DNA from: Corynebacterium hansenii
GTDB taxonomy: Bacteria > Actinomycetota > Actinomycetes > Mycobacteriales > Mycobacteriaceae
DNA: 64,000 nt
Direction: 5' to 3'
Assembly (NCBI RefSeq): GCF_030408795.1
Contig: NZ_CP047211.1
Coordinates: forward strand, 1,984,001-2,048,000
The notes beneath the pieces are model-generated. The model did not search any database, had not been told where the DNA came from, and worked only from the letters and a program-made list of their open reading frames with translations. How positions within the stretch are numbered: position 1 is the first letter of the stretch; each line of letters opens with the position of its first letter. Positions 30,823 through 40,287 of the stretch are shown piece after piece. The translations under genes and the position numbers were made by a program.

Positions 30823-32450
30823 GCAAATCCAATAACCGCGTCGCCATGATGGCGCGCAACATGGACGACCGTTACACCATGTCGTCCGGCATCCGCCGCC
30901 AGATCAACAAGGTCTTCCCCACGCACTGGTCCTTCATGCTGGGCGAGATCGCGCTGTACAGCTTCATCGTGCTGTTGCTCTCCGGCGTCTACCTGACCCT
31001 CTTCTTCGATCCGTCGATGTCGAAGGTCATCTACGACGGCGCCTACGCGCCGCTCAACGGCGTCGAGATGTCCCGCGCCTACGAGACCGCCCTGCAGATC
31101 TCCTTCGAGGTCCGCGGCGGCCTGTTCATCCGCCAGGTCCACCACTGGGCCGCGCTGCTGTTCGCCATCTCGATCATGGCGCACATGTTCCGCATCTTCT
31201 TCACCGGTGCGTTCCGCAAGCCGCGCGAGGCCAACTGGGTCATCGGCTGCGTCCTGCTGCTGCTGTCCATCGCCGAGGGCTTCATGGGCTACTCGCTGCC
31301 GGACGACCTGCTCTCGGGCGTCGGCCTGCGAATCATGTCGGCCATCATCATCGGCCTGCCGGTCATCGGCACCTGGATGCACTGGATGATGTTCAACGGC
31401 GACTTCCCGGGCGACATCATCATCCCGCGCCTGTACATCGCCCACGTGCTCATCATCCCGGCCCTGCTGCTCGGCCTCATCGCCGCGCACCTGGCGCTGG
31501 TCTGGTACCAGAAGCACACCCAGTTCCCCGGCCCCGGCCGCACCGAGAACAACGTGGTCGGCGTCCGCATCATGCCGGTCTTCGCCGTCAAGGCGATGAC
31601 CTTCGGCCTGATCAACATCGGCTTCATCGCCCTGCTGGCCGGCGCCTTCCAGATCAACGCGATCTGGAACCTGGGCCCGTACAACCCGTCGCAGGTCTCC
31701 GCCGGCTCGCAGCCCGACATCTACATGCTGTGGACCGACGGCGCCGCGCGAGTCATGCCCGCGTGGGAGCTGTACCTCTTCGGCTACACCATCCCGGCCG
31801 TGTTCTGGGTGGCGCTGCTGCTCGGCCTCCTGGTCGTGCTGCTGTTCGCCTACCCGTTCATCGAGGCCAAGATGACCGGCGACGAGGGCCACCACAACCT
31901 GCTCCAGCGTCCGCGCGACGTGCCGGTCCGCTCCGGCATCGGCGCCATGGCCCTGGTGTTCTACACCCTGCTGACCCTCTCGGGCGGCAACGACCTGATC
32001 GCCTACCACTTCCAGATCTCGCTGAACGCGATGACCTGGGTCGGCCGCATCGGTCTGATCCTGCTCCCGCCGATCGCGTACTTCGTCACGTACCGCATCT
32101 GCATCGGCCTGCAGCGTTCGGACCAGGCCGTCCTGGAGCACGGCATCGAGACCGGCATCATCGACCAGCTGCCCTCGGGCGCCTTCATCGAGGTGCACCA
32201 GCCGCTGGGCCCGGTGGACGAGCACGGTCACCCGATCCCGCTCGAGTACCAGGGCGCCTACGTGCCGAAGACGATGAATCAGCTCGGTGCCGCCGGTTCC
32301 CCGGGCCGCGGCGGCTGGTTCTTCCCCGACCCGCAGGACATCGCCGACGAGGCGAACCGCATCGAGGCGGAGAACCACCACGAGCAGGCTCAGATGTTCC
32401 GCGACCTCGAGGCCCAGCAGGCCGAAGAGCGTCGCCAACTCGAAAAGTAA
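30819..32450 (+). CDS. qcrB: Cytochrome b subunit of the bc1 complex
   Basis: QcrB binds the two b hemes and the menaquinol sites. The protein of 543 residues has the heme-ligand helix with [20 protein letters not shown], the [11 protein letters not shown] and [20 protein letters not shown] segments, and a long C-terminal cytoplasmic tail typical of Mycobacteriales. It overlaps the qcrA stop by 4 nt and is the last gene of the operon, followed by a strong terminator. Confidence 0.96.
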   Translation: MSKSNNRVAMMARNMDDRYTMSSGIRRQINKVFPTHWSFMLGEIALYSFIVLLLSGVYLTLFFDPSMSKVIYDGAYAPLNGVEMSRAYETALQISFEVRGGLFIRQVHHWAALLFAISIMAHMFRIFFTGAFRKPREANWVIGCVLLLLSIAEGFMGYSLPDDLLSGVGLRIMSAIIIGLPVIGTWMHWMMFNGDFPGDIIIPRLYIAHVLIIPALLLGLIAAHLALVWYQKHTQFPGPGRTENNVVGVRIMPVFAVKAMTFGLINIGFIALLAGAFQINAIWNLGPYNPSQVSAGSQPDIYMLWTDGAARVMPAWELYLFGYTIPAVFWVALLLGLLVVLLFAYPFIEAKMTGDEGHHNLLQRPRDVPVRSGIGAMALVFYTLLTLSGGNDLIAYHFQISLNAMTWVGRIGLILLPPIAYFVTYRICIGLQRSDQAVLEHGIETGIIDQLPSGAFIEVHQPLGPVDEHGHPIPLEYQGAYVPKTMNQLGAAGSPGRGGWFFPDPQDIADEANRIEAENHHEQAQMFRDLEAQQAEERRQLEK

Positions 32451-32476
32451 TAATCGGCGCCTCAACTGCGCTCGAC

Positions 32477-32530
32477 GAACCGCCCCGGCGGCGAGATGAA
32501 AATCTCGCCGGCGGGGCGGTTCCCCTTTTC
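32477..32530 (+). terminator. Rho-independent terminator of ctaE-qcrCAB
   Basis: A 20-bp near-perfect stem (GAACCGCCCCGGCGG.../...GCGGGGCGGTTC with a GAAA loop) is followed by CCCTTTTC, 26 nt behind the qcrB stop. Confidence 0.9.
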
Positions 32531-32617
32531 CCGGCAGGTGGCGCTCTTGGTCCCCCACAAGGAGGGTTCCCGTAGTCCCCGCCGGCGATGCGCCTTCTCC
32601 GGCGGACCCGGTTCACC

Positions 32618-32680
32618 GTTTTTGGTGAGCCCGCACACGCGTAAGCTGGACACATGAACATCTGACGCCTCCCGTCGCGC
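32618..32680 (+). promoter_or_regulatory. Promoter and possible leader peptide MNI upstream of the ABC-F gene
   Basis: TTTTTG and TAAGCT (32642-32647) are about 17 nt apart. Just behind the -10 box ATG 32654 opens a three-codon frame (Met-Asn-Ile-stop). GACGCCTCC (32664-32672), which begins in the TGA stop, is complementary with one mismatch to the ribosome site of the ABC-F gene (GGAGGCGCC, 32783-32791). This fits translational attenuation. Confidence 0.4.
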
Positions 32681-32794
32681 ACGCCGCCGTCGTCAAGCGA
32701 TCCGCCCAACCGGACCACCGCGCACCGACCACCCGACGGCCGCCCGCGACCACTCCCCTCCCCCACCCGTTTCAGTACCGCAGGAGGCGCCGCC

Positions 32795-34513
32795 ATGGCA
32801 GAATCCCCCCTTCCCTTCATCGACGGCTCCGCCACCCAGCTGGTGGCCAATTCCGTCAACTACGACTACGAGGGCACGCCCGTGCTCCGGGACGTGAACA
32901 TGACCGTCTCGGCCGGCGACGTGCTGGGGCTCGTGGGCGACAACGGCGCGGGAAAATCGACGCTGCTGTGGCTGCTGTCGGGCCGGCGGAAACCGACGTC
33001 CGGGTCCGTGACGCACGTGGGCACGCGCGTGCTGGGTTCGCAGGAGCTGGAGGCGCCGTTCGAGTCGACGGCGCGGATGCTCGTCGATGAGGCGCTGGGG
33101 CCGTCGAAACGCCGCCTGCAGGCCCTCGAGGACGCCGCCGAGGCCATGTCCGCGGCGCAGTCCCCCGAGGCTGCGGAAACCGCCGAGAAGGCCTACTCCG
33201 CGCTGTTTTCGGATGTGATGGCCCACGACGACTGGAACGCCGAGCATCACGCGGAAGTCGTCCTCGATTATCTCGGCCTGTCCGGCGACGGCCCCGACGG
33301 CCCCCTGCTCGATCAGAAATCCATCGAGCTCTCCGGAGGCCAGAGGGCCCGGCTGGGGCTGGCGCTGACGCTGATCCGCAAGCCGGAGATCCTGCTTCTC
33401 GACGAACCGACCAACCACCTCGACGACCGCGGCCGCCAGTTGGTCATAGACACGATCAACAACCACCCCGGCGTCGTTGTGGTGGCCACGCACGACCGCG
33501 ATTTCCTCGACGCGGTGTGCACGATCATCGGCGATCTGGTGCCGGGCCGCGAGGGCATCGGCATGTTCCGCGGCAACTACACCGACTACGACAAGCACCG
33601 CCGCCATGAGCGCCAGCTGTGGGAGCACCAGTGGCGCACCGAGCAGCACGAGAAGATGCGGCTGGAGCAGACCATCGAGATCGCCAACGAGGACTCCGGG
33701 CCCGTGCGGGCAAAGCGCGACAACGAAAAGATGGGCTACGACCACGCGGGCGGCCGCGCCGACCGCCAGGTCGCCCGCCGCATCCGCTCGGCCCGCCAGC
33801 GTCTGGAGGAGCTCGAGGAGGACGGCGTGCCCAAGCCGCCGGCGCTGCTGGGCTTCGATGCCCCGCTGACCAAGCCGCTGTCCACCAAACGCGCGCCGGC
33901 CGGCAGCGACGAGGATTTCCACGTCAAGCTCCGCGGCGTCGTCGTCCCCGACCGTCTGCACGTCGGGTCGCTGACCATCCGTCCGGGCGACACCATCGTG
34001 GTCACCGGGCCCAACGGCGCGGGCAAGTCGACGCTGCTGAAGGTGATGCTCGGCCAGGTCTCCCCCACCGCCGGCGAGATGCGCATCGGGCAGGAGGCCC
34101 GGGTGTCCATGCTCGCGCAGGAGCAGGATTGGGAGGACCCGACGCTGAGCCCCAACCAGCTCTACGACCTGAACCCGTCGCCGAAGGTCACCCTCGAGGA
34201 TCTGGGGCTGCTCACGGCGCGCGACGCAAAGCGCCCCGTGGGCGACCTGTCGGTGGGCCAGCAGCGGCGCGTCGCCCTGGCGCTGGTGGTCGCCGATCCC
34301 CCGGACATCCTGCTTCTCGACGAGCCGACCAACCACTTGTCCGTCGACCTCATCGAAGAGGTCCAGGACGCGATCGCCGAGGCCGAGGGGACGGTCATCG
34401 TGGTCACCCATGACCGGCGGATGGTCGACCGCCTGGAGGCGCGGCATCTGGTGGTCGACGAGGGCGAGGTCACGGAGCTGCCGAAGGGCCGGAAGCCCGT
34501 CGAGTTTGCGTAG
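32795..34513 (+). CDS. ABC-F family ATPase, probable ribosome-protection or translation factor
   Basis: The protein of 572 residues has two ABC domains and no membrane segments: Walker A GDNGAGKST (near residue 49) and GPNGAGKST (near 407), signatures LSGGQRARLGLAL and LSVGQQRRVALAL, and LLLDEPTNHL twice. Between the domains lies a charged linker (RRHERQLWEHQWRTEQHEKM...) typical of ABC-F proteins. Such proteins act on the ribosomal E site and some protect against antibiotics. ATG 32795 follows AGGAGG. It sits between qcrB and ctaF, where M. tuberculosis, as I recall, has other small genes. Confidence 0.88.
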   Translation: MAESPLPFIDGSATQLVANSVNYDYEGTPVLRDVNMTVSAGDVLGLVGDNGAGKSTLLWLLSGRRKPTSGSVTHVGTRVLGSQELEAPFESTARMLVDEALGPSKRRLQALEDAAEAMSAAQSPEAAETAEKAYSALFSDVMAHDDWNAEHHAEVVLDYLGLSGDGPDGPLLDQKSIELSGGQRARLGLALTLIRKPEILLLDEPTNHLDDRGRQLVIDTINNHPGVVVVATHDRDFLDAVCTIIGDLVPGREGIGMFRGNYTDYDKHRRHERQLWEHQWRTEQHEKMRLEQTIEIANEDSGPVRAKRDNEKMGYDHAGGRADRQVARRIRSARQRLEELEEDGVPKPPALLGFDAPLTKPLSTKRAPAGSDEDFHVKLRGVVVPDRLHVGSLTIRPGDTIVVTGPNGAGKSTLLKVMLGQVSPTAGEMRIGQEARVSMLAQEQDWEDPTLSPNQLYDLNPSPKVTLEDLGLLTARDAKRPVGDLSVGQQRRVALALVVADPPDILLLDEPTNHLSVDLIEEVQDAIAEAEGTVIVVTHDRRMVDRLEARHLVVDEGEVTELPKGRKPVEFA

Positions 34514-34624
34514 AGGCGCGGCCCGCAGGGTCAAGAACTGCGGGCCCCGCCCTGACCGCGCGCTCGCGGCCGCGCCCGGGCCCCGGCCGGACTGAGCCCC
34601 GCGACCGCCCCAGGGCACGCGAAA

Positions 34625-34662
34625 ACCCCGCCACCGGAAGGCCGGGTGGCGGGGTCTTGTCG
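34625..34662. terminator. Bidirectional terminator between the ABC-F gene and ctaF
   Basis: ACCCCGCCACC pairs perfectly with GGTGGCGGGGT (loop 9 nt). The right side is followed by TCTTGT on the plus strand, and the left side gives GTTTTC on the minus strand, so it can stop both converging transcripts. Confidence 0.8.
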
Positions 34663-34711
34663 CGGCCGCGTCAGGTGATCGCGTGGATCACCGTCGCGGT
34701 CTGCCGGTGAG

Positions 34712-35158
34712 CTAGTGCTTCTCCGGCGGGGTGATGTACTGCGTGTTGAGCTTCGTGCCGGACACGATCAGGATGACCGCGCCGAGAACGATCAGCCAGT
34801 ACGCCATGAAGGCGATGCCGTAACCCATCAGCAGGATGCCCATCGTCATGACGAACGGCCAGATGGAGCTGGCGGAGAAGAAGCCCAGGGTGCCCGCGCC
34901 ATCCGCGACCTCGGCCTCCTCCCAGTCGGAGGGGGTGATGTCGGAGCGGACCTCGGTGAAGTGGAAGTACACGCCCAGGAACAGGGTCAGGAGGGTGGCC
35001 ATGACCAGGCCGGTGGCGCCGGCCCACTCGAGGCGGCCGTGGTTCTCGTTGATGATGTTGCCGGTGTCCTGGAGGTACATCGTGCCGAAGATGTACACGA
35101 CGGTCATAACGCCCAGGAACACGGTGAGGCCGTAAAACAGCTTGGCTGCGGACTTCAT
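34712..35158 (-). CDS. ctaF: Cytochrome c oxidase subunit IV (actinobacterial CtaF)
   Basis: The protein of 148 residues has four hydrophobic helices (residues 6-27, 47-65, 98-115, 117-135) and the family features FYGLTVFLGVMTVVYIFGTM, YFHFTEVRSDITPSDWEEAE and ending TPPEKH. CtaF is a small subunit of the actinobacterial aa3 oxidase. It follows ctaC by 30 nt and is co-transcribed with it. Confidence 0.93.
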   Translation of the reverse strand: MKSAAKLFYGLTVFLGVMTVVYIFGTMYLQDTGNIINENHGRLEWAGATGLVMATLLTLFLGVYFHFTEVRSDITPSDWEEAEVADGAGTLGFFSASSIWPFVMTMGILLMGYGIAFMAYWLIVLGAVILIVSGTKLNTQYITPPEKH

Positions 35159-35188
35159 GTCTGACTTCTTTCTGGAGTCGTCGGGCGG

Positions 35189-36349
35189 TTAGTTCTGCGC
35201 GTTCAGGTCGACCGTGTTGGCGCCGCGGTCACCCAGATCGCGGGTGTCCTTGCGGCCGGAGTTGAACGGGCTGGTGGACACGGCGAAGGGCTCCTGGCCG
35301 ATGTGCTTCAGGGCGTCGGCGTTGGAGGCCTGGGGGTTGTCCAGGCGGAACTTCATGTACTTGGTGAAGTCCTCGCGGGAGACCGCGCGGATCTCGAAGT
35401 TCATCATCGCGTGGTAGGTGCCGCACATCTCGGCGCAACGGCCGACGAAGGCGTTGGAGTAGCCGTCGCGCGGGTTGTCCTTCGGGCGGGCGTTGATCAT
35501 GTCCGAGGAGATCGCCTCGATCTGGAAGCGACGGTTGGACTTGTTGGCCTCCGGGTGCGGGAAGGCGTCGCGCTTGAACAGGAACTCCGGGACCCAGAAG
35601 GAGTGGACGACGTCGGCGGAGGCCAGGTCGAACTCGATCGGGGTGTCGACCGGGAGAACCAGAACCGGGACCTCTTCGGTGGTGCCGAGGGTCTCGACCT
35701 CGTTGAAGTGGAGGTACGAGCGATCCTGCTTGGACTGGCCGTGAACCGGGTAGTCGCGCTGGTTCGGGCCGTCGCCGTGGCCGTGCTCGTCGGTGAAGTA
35801 CTGCTCGGGGCTCTGGCGGACGTCGCGGCCCTCGTAGGCCTGGCCGCCCATCAGGTCAGCGGAGACGTTGGCGTAACCGAACTTCCAGTTCCACTGGAAC
35901 GCGGTGACGTCGACGACGACCTCCGGGTTCTTGTCCATCGCGGTGACCTTGTCCTGCGTCTGGACGGTGAAGAAGAACAGGGACATGACGATCAGGATCG
36001 GGATGATCGTCAGAACCAGCTCGAGGGGGACGTTGTAGGCGGTCTGGCGCGGGAACTCGCCCTTGCCGGCCTTTTCCGCCTTCTTCGCGGTGAAGCCGAC
36101 CATCGAGTAGCTGGTCAGGCCCCACACGGCAATGCCGATGATCCAGGCGGCGACCCACACCCAGACCCAGAAATTGCCCATGACGTGCGCCTCCGGGGTG
36201 ACGCCCATCGGCCAGCCGAAACGCAGCAGCTTGAAGAAGCCGTTGTCCGGCGGGGTGACGTCGCAACCGGCGAGCAGGGTCGCACTGCCGGCGAGGACGC
36301 CGAGCAGGCCGAGCTTACGGGCGGCTCCGTACTCTCTACGCTGATTCAC
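35189..36349 (-). CDS. ctaC: Cytochrome aa3 oxidase subunit II, lipoprotein with CuA centre
   Basis: CtaC receives electrons from cytochrome c1 through CuA. The protein of 386 residues has a lipobox (GVLAGSATLLAGC), two membrane helices (about residues 60-85 and 105-130) and the CuA ligands: H in ADVVHSFWVP and the CAEMCGTYHAMMNF block. An extra charged stretch (GRDVRQSPEQYFTDEHGHGD...) before the cupredoxin core is typical of Mycobacteriales and contacts the bc1 complex. The start is GTG 36349, which gives a normal signal sequence. Confidence 0.94.
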   Translation of the reverse strand: MNQRREYGAARKLGLLGVLAGSATLLAGCDVTPPDNGFFKLLRFGWPMGVTPEAHVMGNFWVWVWVAAWIIGIAVWGLTSYSMVGFTAKKAEKAGKGEFPRQTAYNVPLELVLTIIPILIVMSLFFFTVQTQDKVTAMDKNPEVVVDVTAFQWNWKFGYANVSADLMGGQAYEGRDVRQSPEQYFTDEHGHGDGPNQRDYPVHGQSKQDRSYLHFNEVETLGTTEEVPVLVLPVDTPIEFDLASADVVHSFWVPEFLFKRDAFPHPEANKSNRRFQIEAISSDMINARPKDNPRDGYSNAFVGRCAEMCGTYHAMMNFEIRAVSREDFTKYMKFRLDNPQASNADALKHIGQEPFAVSTSPFNSGRKDTRDLGDRGANTVDLNAQN

Positions 36350-36692
36350 GTGTGTCTGCCTTCCTGATCCACACAATTCCTTAAGAACCCATCAGAGTTC
36401 CGTCTTTCCCATGCAGGTTAGCCCATTCCTGTGAATTCTCCATACCGGACTGACCCCACGGGGTGTCATCCAGTATAGACGGCCTGATAAAACGCTGAGA
36501 AGGGGCATGGTCACGGGGGTGCCGCCCAAAATTGTGATCCCGGTCACGGTCGGCGGCGGGGGCGTGTCGCGGGTGGAGTGCTTTGCGACGGCGGCGTCGC
36601 GGAGGTCCGGCGCGGGAATTCGCGCATGCCCGAATGAAGACTAATGTCTTACCGGTCCCATTACCCCCCCACGAAAGGTGTTCGCCCAAGCC
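36350..36692. other. Intergenic region between divergent ctaC and asnB
   Basis: Divergent promoters must lie here. A TAATGT box near 36642 fits as -10 of asnB; the ctaC promoter was not located. One inverted copy of the 11-mer (GCTTTGCGACG, 36580-36590) is present. Confidence 0.5.
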
Positions 36693-38618
36693 ATGTGCGG
36701 TCTCCTCGGAATTCTCACGGCCCGCTCCGATGCGGCGGACCTCGTGCCCGCCATCGAGCGCGCGCTGCCCTGCATGCGACACCGCGGCCCCGACGAAGCG
36801 GGCACCTGGAACGACTCCGACGTCGTGTTCGGATTCAACCGCCTGTCGATCATCGACCTCGAGCATTCGCACCAGCCGCTCGTGTGGGGGCCGGAGGATC
36901 AGCCCGAGCGCTACGCCATGACGTTCAACGGCGAGATCTACAACTACGTGGAACTGCGCGAGGAACTGACCGCGGCGGGCTATTCCTTCAACACTTCCGG
37001 CGACGGCGAGCCGATCGTCGTCGGCTTCCACCACTGGGGCGCCGACGTGGTCAAGCACCTGCGCGGCATGTTCGGCATCGCCATCTGGGACACCGTCGAG
37101 AAGAAGCTGTTCCTCGCCCGCGACCCCTTCGGCATCAAGCCCCTCTATTACGCCACCACCGACCGCGGCACCGCGTTCGCCTCCGAGAAGAAGACCATCC
37201 TCGAGATGGCGCCCGAACTCGGGGTGGACGCCAAGGACGTCGACAAGCGGGCCCTGGTCCACTACGTGGACCTGCAGTACGTGCCGGAGCCCGAGTCGCT
37301 GCACACCGGCATCCGCCGCCTGGAGTCCGGCTGCACCGCCATCGTCGCCCCGGGCGGCGAGGTCGAGCAGACCCGCTACTTCCACCCCAACTTCCCCATC
37401 CGCCCCGTGCCCAAGGGCGGCGAGCAGGCCGTGTTCGACAAGATCGCCGAAGCGCTCGAGGATTCCGTCGCCAAGCACATGCGCGCCGACGTCACCGTGG
37501 GCTCCTTCCTCTCCGGCGGCATCGACTCCACGGCGATCGCCACGCTGGCCAAGCGCCACAACCCCAACCTGCTGACCTTCACCACCGGCTTCGAGCGCAA
37601 GGGCTTCTCCGAAGTCGACGTCGCCGCGGAGTCGGCGGCGGCGATCGGCGTGGAGCACATCGTCAAGGTGGTCTCCCCCGAGGAATTCGCCGCCGCCATC
37701 CCGAAGATCATCTGGTACCTCGACGACCCCGTCGCCGACCCCGCCCTGGTGCCGCTGTACTTCGTCGCCGCCGAAGCCCGCAAGCACGTCAAGGTCGTGC
37801 TCTCCGGCGAAGGCGCCGACGAACTCTTCGGCGGCTACACCATCTACAAGGAGCCCTTGTCGCTCGCCGGCTTCGACCGCGTCCCCGGCCCGCTGAAGGC
37901 CGGCCTGGCCAAACTCGGCGACGCCCTTCCCGACGGCATGCGCGGCAAGTCCCTGCTCCAGCGCGGCACCACCCCGCTGGAGGATCGCTACTACGGCAAC
38001 GCCCGCTCCTTCAACTGGGAGCAGCTGCAGCGCGTCCTGCCGTGGGCCCAGCGCGAATGGGACCACCGCGAAGTCACCGCCCCCATCTACGCCCGCTCCG
38101 CGGGCATGGACCCCGTCACCCGCATGCAGCACCTGGACCTGTTCACCTGGCTGCGCGGCGACATCCTGGTCAAGGCCGACAAGATCACCATGGCCAACTC
38201 GCTGGAGCTGCGCGTGCCGTTCCTCGACCGCGAGGTGTTCAAGGTCGCCGAAACCCTGCCGGTGGACATGCGCATCGCCGAAGGCACCACCAAGTACGCC
38301 CTGCGCAAGGCGATGGAGCAGATCGTGCCCGCGCACGTGCTCAACCGCCGCAAGCTCGGCTTCCCCGTGCCCATCCGACACTGGCTCGCCGGCGACGAAC
38401 TGCGCGGCTGGGCCGAGGACGTCATCCGCGAGTCGCAGACCGACGCGTTGATCGACAAGGCGCAGGTGCTGCGGATGCTCGACGAGCACCACCCGACCGA
38501 GCGCGACCACTCCCGCCGCCTGTGGACGATCCTGGCGTTCATGGTGTGGCACGGCATCTTCATCGAGGGGCGCATCAAGCCCGACATCGAGGAGCGCGAC
38601 TACCCCGTGCACCTGTAG
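36693..38618 (+). CDS. asnB: Glutamine-hydrolysing asparagine synthetase (LtsA-type)
   Basis: The enzyme makes asparagine-type amides from aspartate or a related carboxylate with glutamine and ATP. In C. glutamicum the homologue LtsA amidates a peptidoglycan precursor and affects lysozyme sensitivity. ATG 36693 makes Cys2 (MCGLLGIL) the N-terminal nucleophile after Met removal; the longer frame would hide it. The glutaminase domain spans residues 1-200 (RHRGPDEAG, FNRLSIIDL, TFNGEIYNY). The synthetase domain has the pyrophosphate loop SGGIDST near 274 and VLSGEGADELFGGY. Length 641, as in LtsA. Confidence 0.94.
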   Translation: MCGLLGILTARSDAADLVPAIERALPCMRHRGPDEAGTWNDSDVVFGFNRLSIIDLEHSHQPLVWGPEDQPERYAMTFNGEIYNYVELREELTAAGYSFNTSGDGEPIVVGFHHWGADVVKHLRGMFGIAIWDTVEKKLFLARDPFGIKPLYYATTDRGTAFASEKKTILEMAPELGVDAKDVDKRALVHYVDLQYVPEPESLHTGIRRLESGCTAIVAPGGEVEQTRYFHPNFPIRPVPKGGEQAVFDKIAEALEDSVAKHMRADVTVGSFLSGGIDSTAIATLAKRHNPNLLTFTTGFERKGFSEVDVAAESAAAIGVEHIVKVVSPEEFAAAIPKIIWYLDDPVADPALVPLYFVAAEARKHVKVVLSGEGADELFGGYTIYKEPLSLAGFDRVPGPLKAGLAKLGDALPDGMRGKSLLQRGTTPLEDRYYGNARSFNWEQLQRVLPWAQREWDHREVTAPIYARSAGMDPVTRMQHLDLFTWLRGDILVKADKITMANSLELRVPFLDREVFKVAETLPVDMRIAEGTTKYALRKAMEQIVPAHVLNRRKLGFPVPIRHWLAGDELRGWAEDVIRESQTDALIDKAQVLRMLDEHHPTERDHSRRLWTILAFMVWHGIFIEGRIKPDIEERDYPVHL

Positions 38619-38673
38619 GGGCGGGCTGTTGGGGGCGGCGCGTCCGTCAGAAGCGCAGCCACGTAGAACGCGA

Positions 38674-38712
38674 AAAACCCGCCGCCGACGATGACGTCGG
38701 GGCGGGTTTTGG
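38674..38712. terminator. Bidirectional terminator between asnB and erpA
   Basis: AAAACCCGCC and GGCGGGTTTT flank an inner GCCGAC/GTCGGG stem, giving a long hairpin with T-runs for both directions between the convergent genes. Confidence 0.88.
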
Positions 38713-38825
38713 CGCATCCGAAGAGAAGATGCGACGTCCGCACGGCGGACTTCGGCGCACCCGCGGCGGGCATCGCCGCACCGGGGCGCGCGGGGCACCC
38801 GAAACCGGGCGCCGGGTTCAACCGA

Positions 38826-39167
38826 TCAGTTGAAGGAATCGCCGCAGGCGCAGGAGCCGGTGGCGTTCGGGTTGTCGATGGTGAAGCCCTGCTGCTCGAT
38901 GGTGTCGGCGAAGTCGATGGTGGCGCCCATCAGGTACGGCACCGACTGACGGTCGACGACGAGGCGCACGCCGCCGAACTCCTCGGACACGTCGCCGTCG
39001 AGGTTCCGGTCGTCGAAGTACAGCTGGTAGCGCAGGCCCGCGCAGCCGCCCGGGGCGACGGAGATGCGCAGCGACAGGTTGTTGGCGCCTTCCTGGTCGA
39101 GGAGGGCCTTGGCCTTGGCGGCGGCGGTGTCGGTCAGGGTCACGCCGGTGGTCTGTGCGGTGGTCAT
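38826..39167 (-). CDS. erpA: HesB/IscA-type iron-sulfur cluster insertion protein
   Basis: A-type carrier protein of 113 residues. It transfers Fe-S clusters to target enzymes. The three conserved cysteines are in APGGCAGLRYQLYFD and SCACGDSFN (C-x-C near the C-terminus). ATG 39167 gives the family's usual length. The neighbours (asnB on one side, a DUF3043 gene on the other) match C. glutamicum cg2411. A likely client is LipA, encoded at 50793. Confidence 0.93.
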   Translation of the reverse strand: MTTAQTTGVTLTDTAAAKAKALLDQEGANNLSLRISVAPGGCAGLRYQLYFDDRNLDGDVSEEFGGVRLVVDRQSVPYLMGATIDFADTIEQQGFTIDNPNATGSCACGDSFN

Positions 39168-39515
39168 AGCGTGGTGCTCCTTGTATTGCGGTGCTGGGTT
39201 ACTCCGGGGAACGCGTCTGCGGGTTGGGTTATTCCCCATCGCCCGCACGGATTTCCGGCGGCTGGTCCGGGGACGTTCCGCGCCCACCCTTTCTCGGGAT
39301 GGCGAAACGCCCCGTCCGGTCGCCGATCCGCGTGGCCCGCGTTCCGGTATGGCCGAAGGATACCCGCAGCACCGTTCTCCCGTGGCTCAACCCCCGCCGG
39401 ATACCCGCCGTTCTCCCGCCCGACCCCCGCAGCACATCGCCCGGCGAACCTCGGCAGGCGGCACGACCGGCGCGCCACTTTGGGCCGTCGGCGCAGGCCC
39501 GATAGGGTGTTGGCC
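39168..39515. other. Intergenic region between divergent erpA and the DUF3043 gene
   Basis: About 350 bp of GC-rich sequence with no gene. At the right end TAGGGT (39503-39508) lies 7 nt before GTG 39516 and is a likely -10 box for a leaderless start. Nothing else recognisable. Confidence 0.5.
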
Positions 39516-40280
39516 GTGAAGATGCCCTGGAAGAAGAACGAGTCCCCCGCCGCCGACGCCACGGACGCCGCCGCAGCCGATGCGGCAGGCGCCACCGCGT
39601 CCGGCGCAGCCGATGCCGCCGATCGCGGCCACGTCCCCGCCGCGGACGATGCCGACCATGCGCGGTCGGGCAAGGGCAAGGCGTATACGCCGAAGAAGGG
39701 CCGTCCGACTCCGAAGCGCAATGAAATCGAGCGCGCGCACGGCATCCGCCGCGGCCCGGTGACGCCGCCGAAGACGCGCAAGGAGGCCCGCGAGCAGCGC
39801 AAGCAGCAGAAGGCCTCCATGTCCAAGGAGGAGCTGAAGGAGCTGCGGGCCCGGGAGCGCGCGGAGCGCCGCGAGCAGCGCCGCATCGCCGATGAGCGCA
39901 TGGCCGCCGGCGATCCGAAGTACATGTTGCCGCGCGATCAGGGCCCGGAGCGTGCGCTGGTGCGCGATTGGGTGGATTCGCGCCGTTTCTTCGCCAACAT
40001 TTTCCTGCCGTTCGCGCTGGTGCTGCTGTTGATCATGTTCGTGGGCCAGGCGATGCCGCAGGTCGCGAACATTGCGTCGATCATTTCGATGCTCATGATC
40101 ATCGGTTTGGTCGTCGAGGCGATCACCATCGGCAAGCGGGCGAACAAGGTCGTCCGCGAGCGTTTCCCGGACACCGACGCTGCGGGCGCGGGCCTGGGCT
40201 TCTACGCCTACTCGCGTGCTTCGCAGCCGCGCCGCCTGCGCACCCCGCGTCCGCGGAAGAACATCGGCGACGAGATTTAG
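39516..40280 (+). CDS. DUF3043 membrane protein, 254 aa
   Basis: GTG 39516 (VKMPWKKNESPAADATDAAA) starts a long alanine/aspartate-rich then very basic cytoplasmic region (to about residue 150). Two membrane helices follow (about 165-185 FANIFLPFALVLLLIMFVGQ and 190-210 SIISMLMIIGLVVEAITIGK), and then a basic tail. The family is restricted to Actinobacteria; its function is unknown. It lies between erpA and cobU as in C. glutamicum (cg2412). The N-terminal disordered part is probably longer than usual. Confidence 0.85.
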   Translation: MKMPWKKNESPAADATDAAAADAAGATASGAADAADRGHVPAADDADHARSGKGKAYTPKKGRPTPKRNEIERAHGIRRGPVTPPKTRKEAREQRKQQKASMSKEELKELRARERAERREQRRIADERMAAGDPKYMLPRDQGPERALVRDWVDSRRFFANIFLPFALVLLLIMFVGQAMPQVANIASIISMLMIIGLVVEAITIGKRANKVVRERFPDTDAAGAGLGFYAYSRASQPRRLRTPRPRKNIGDEI

Positions 40281-40287
40281 GCCGCGC

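Noticed and set aside
36381..38798. 805-codon open frame opposite asnB
   Set aside because: Antisense shadow of a clear asparagine synthetase gene; no domain, no ribosome site.
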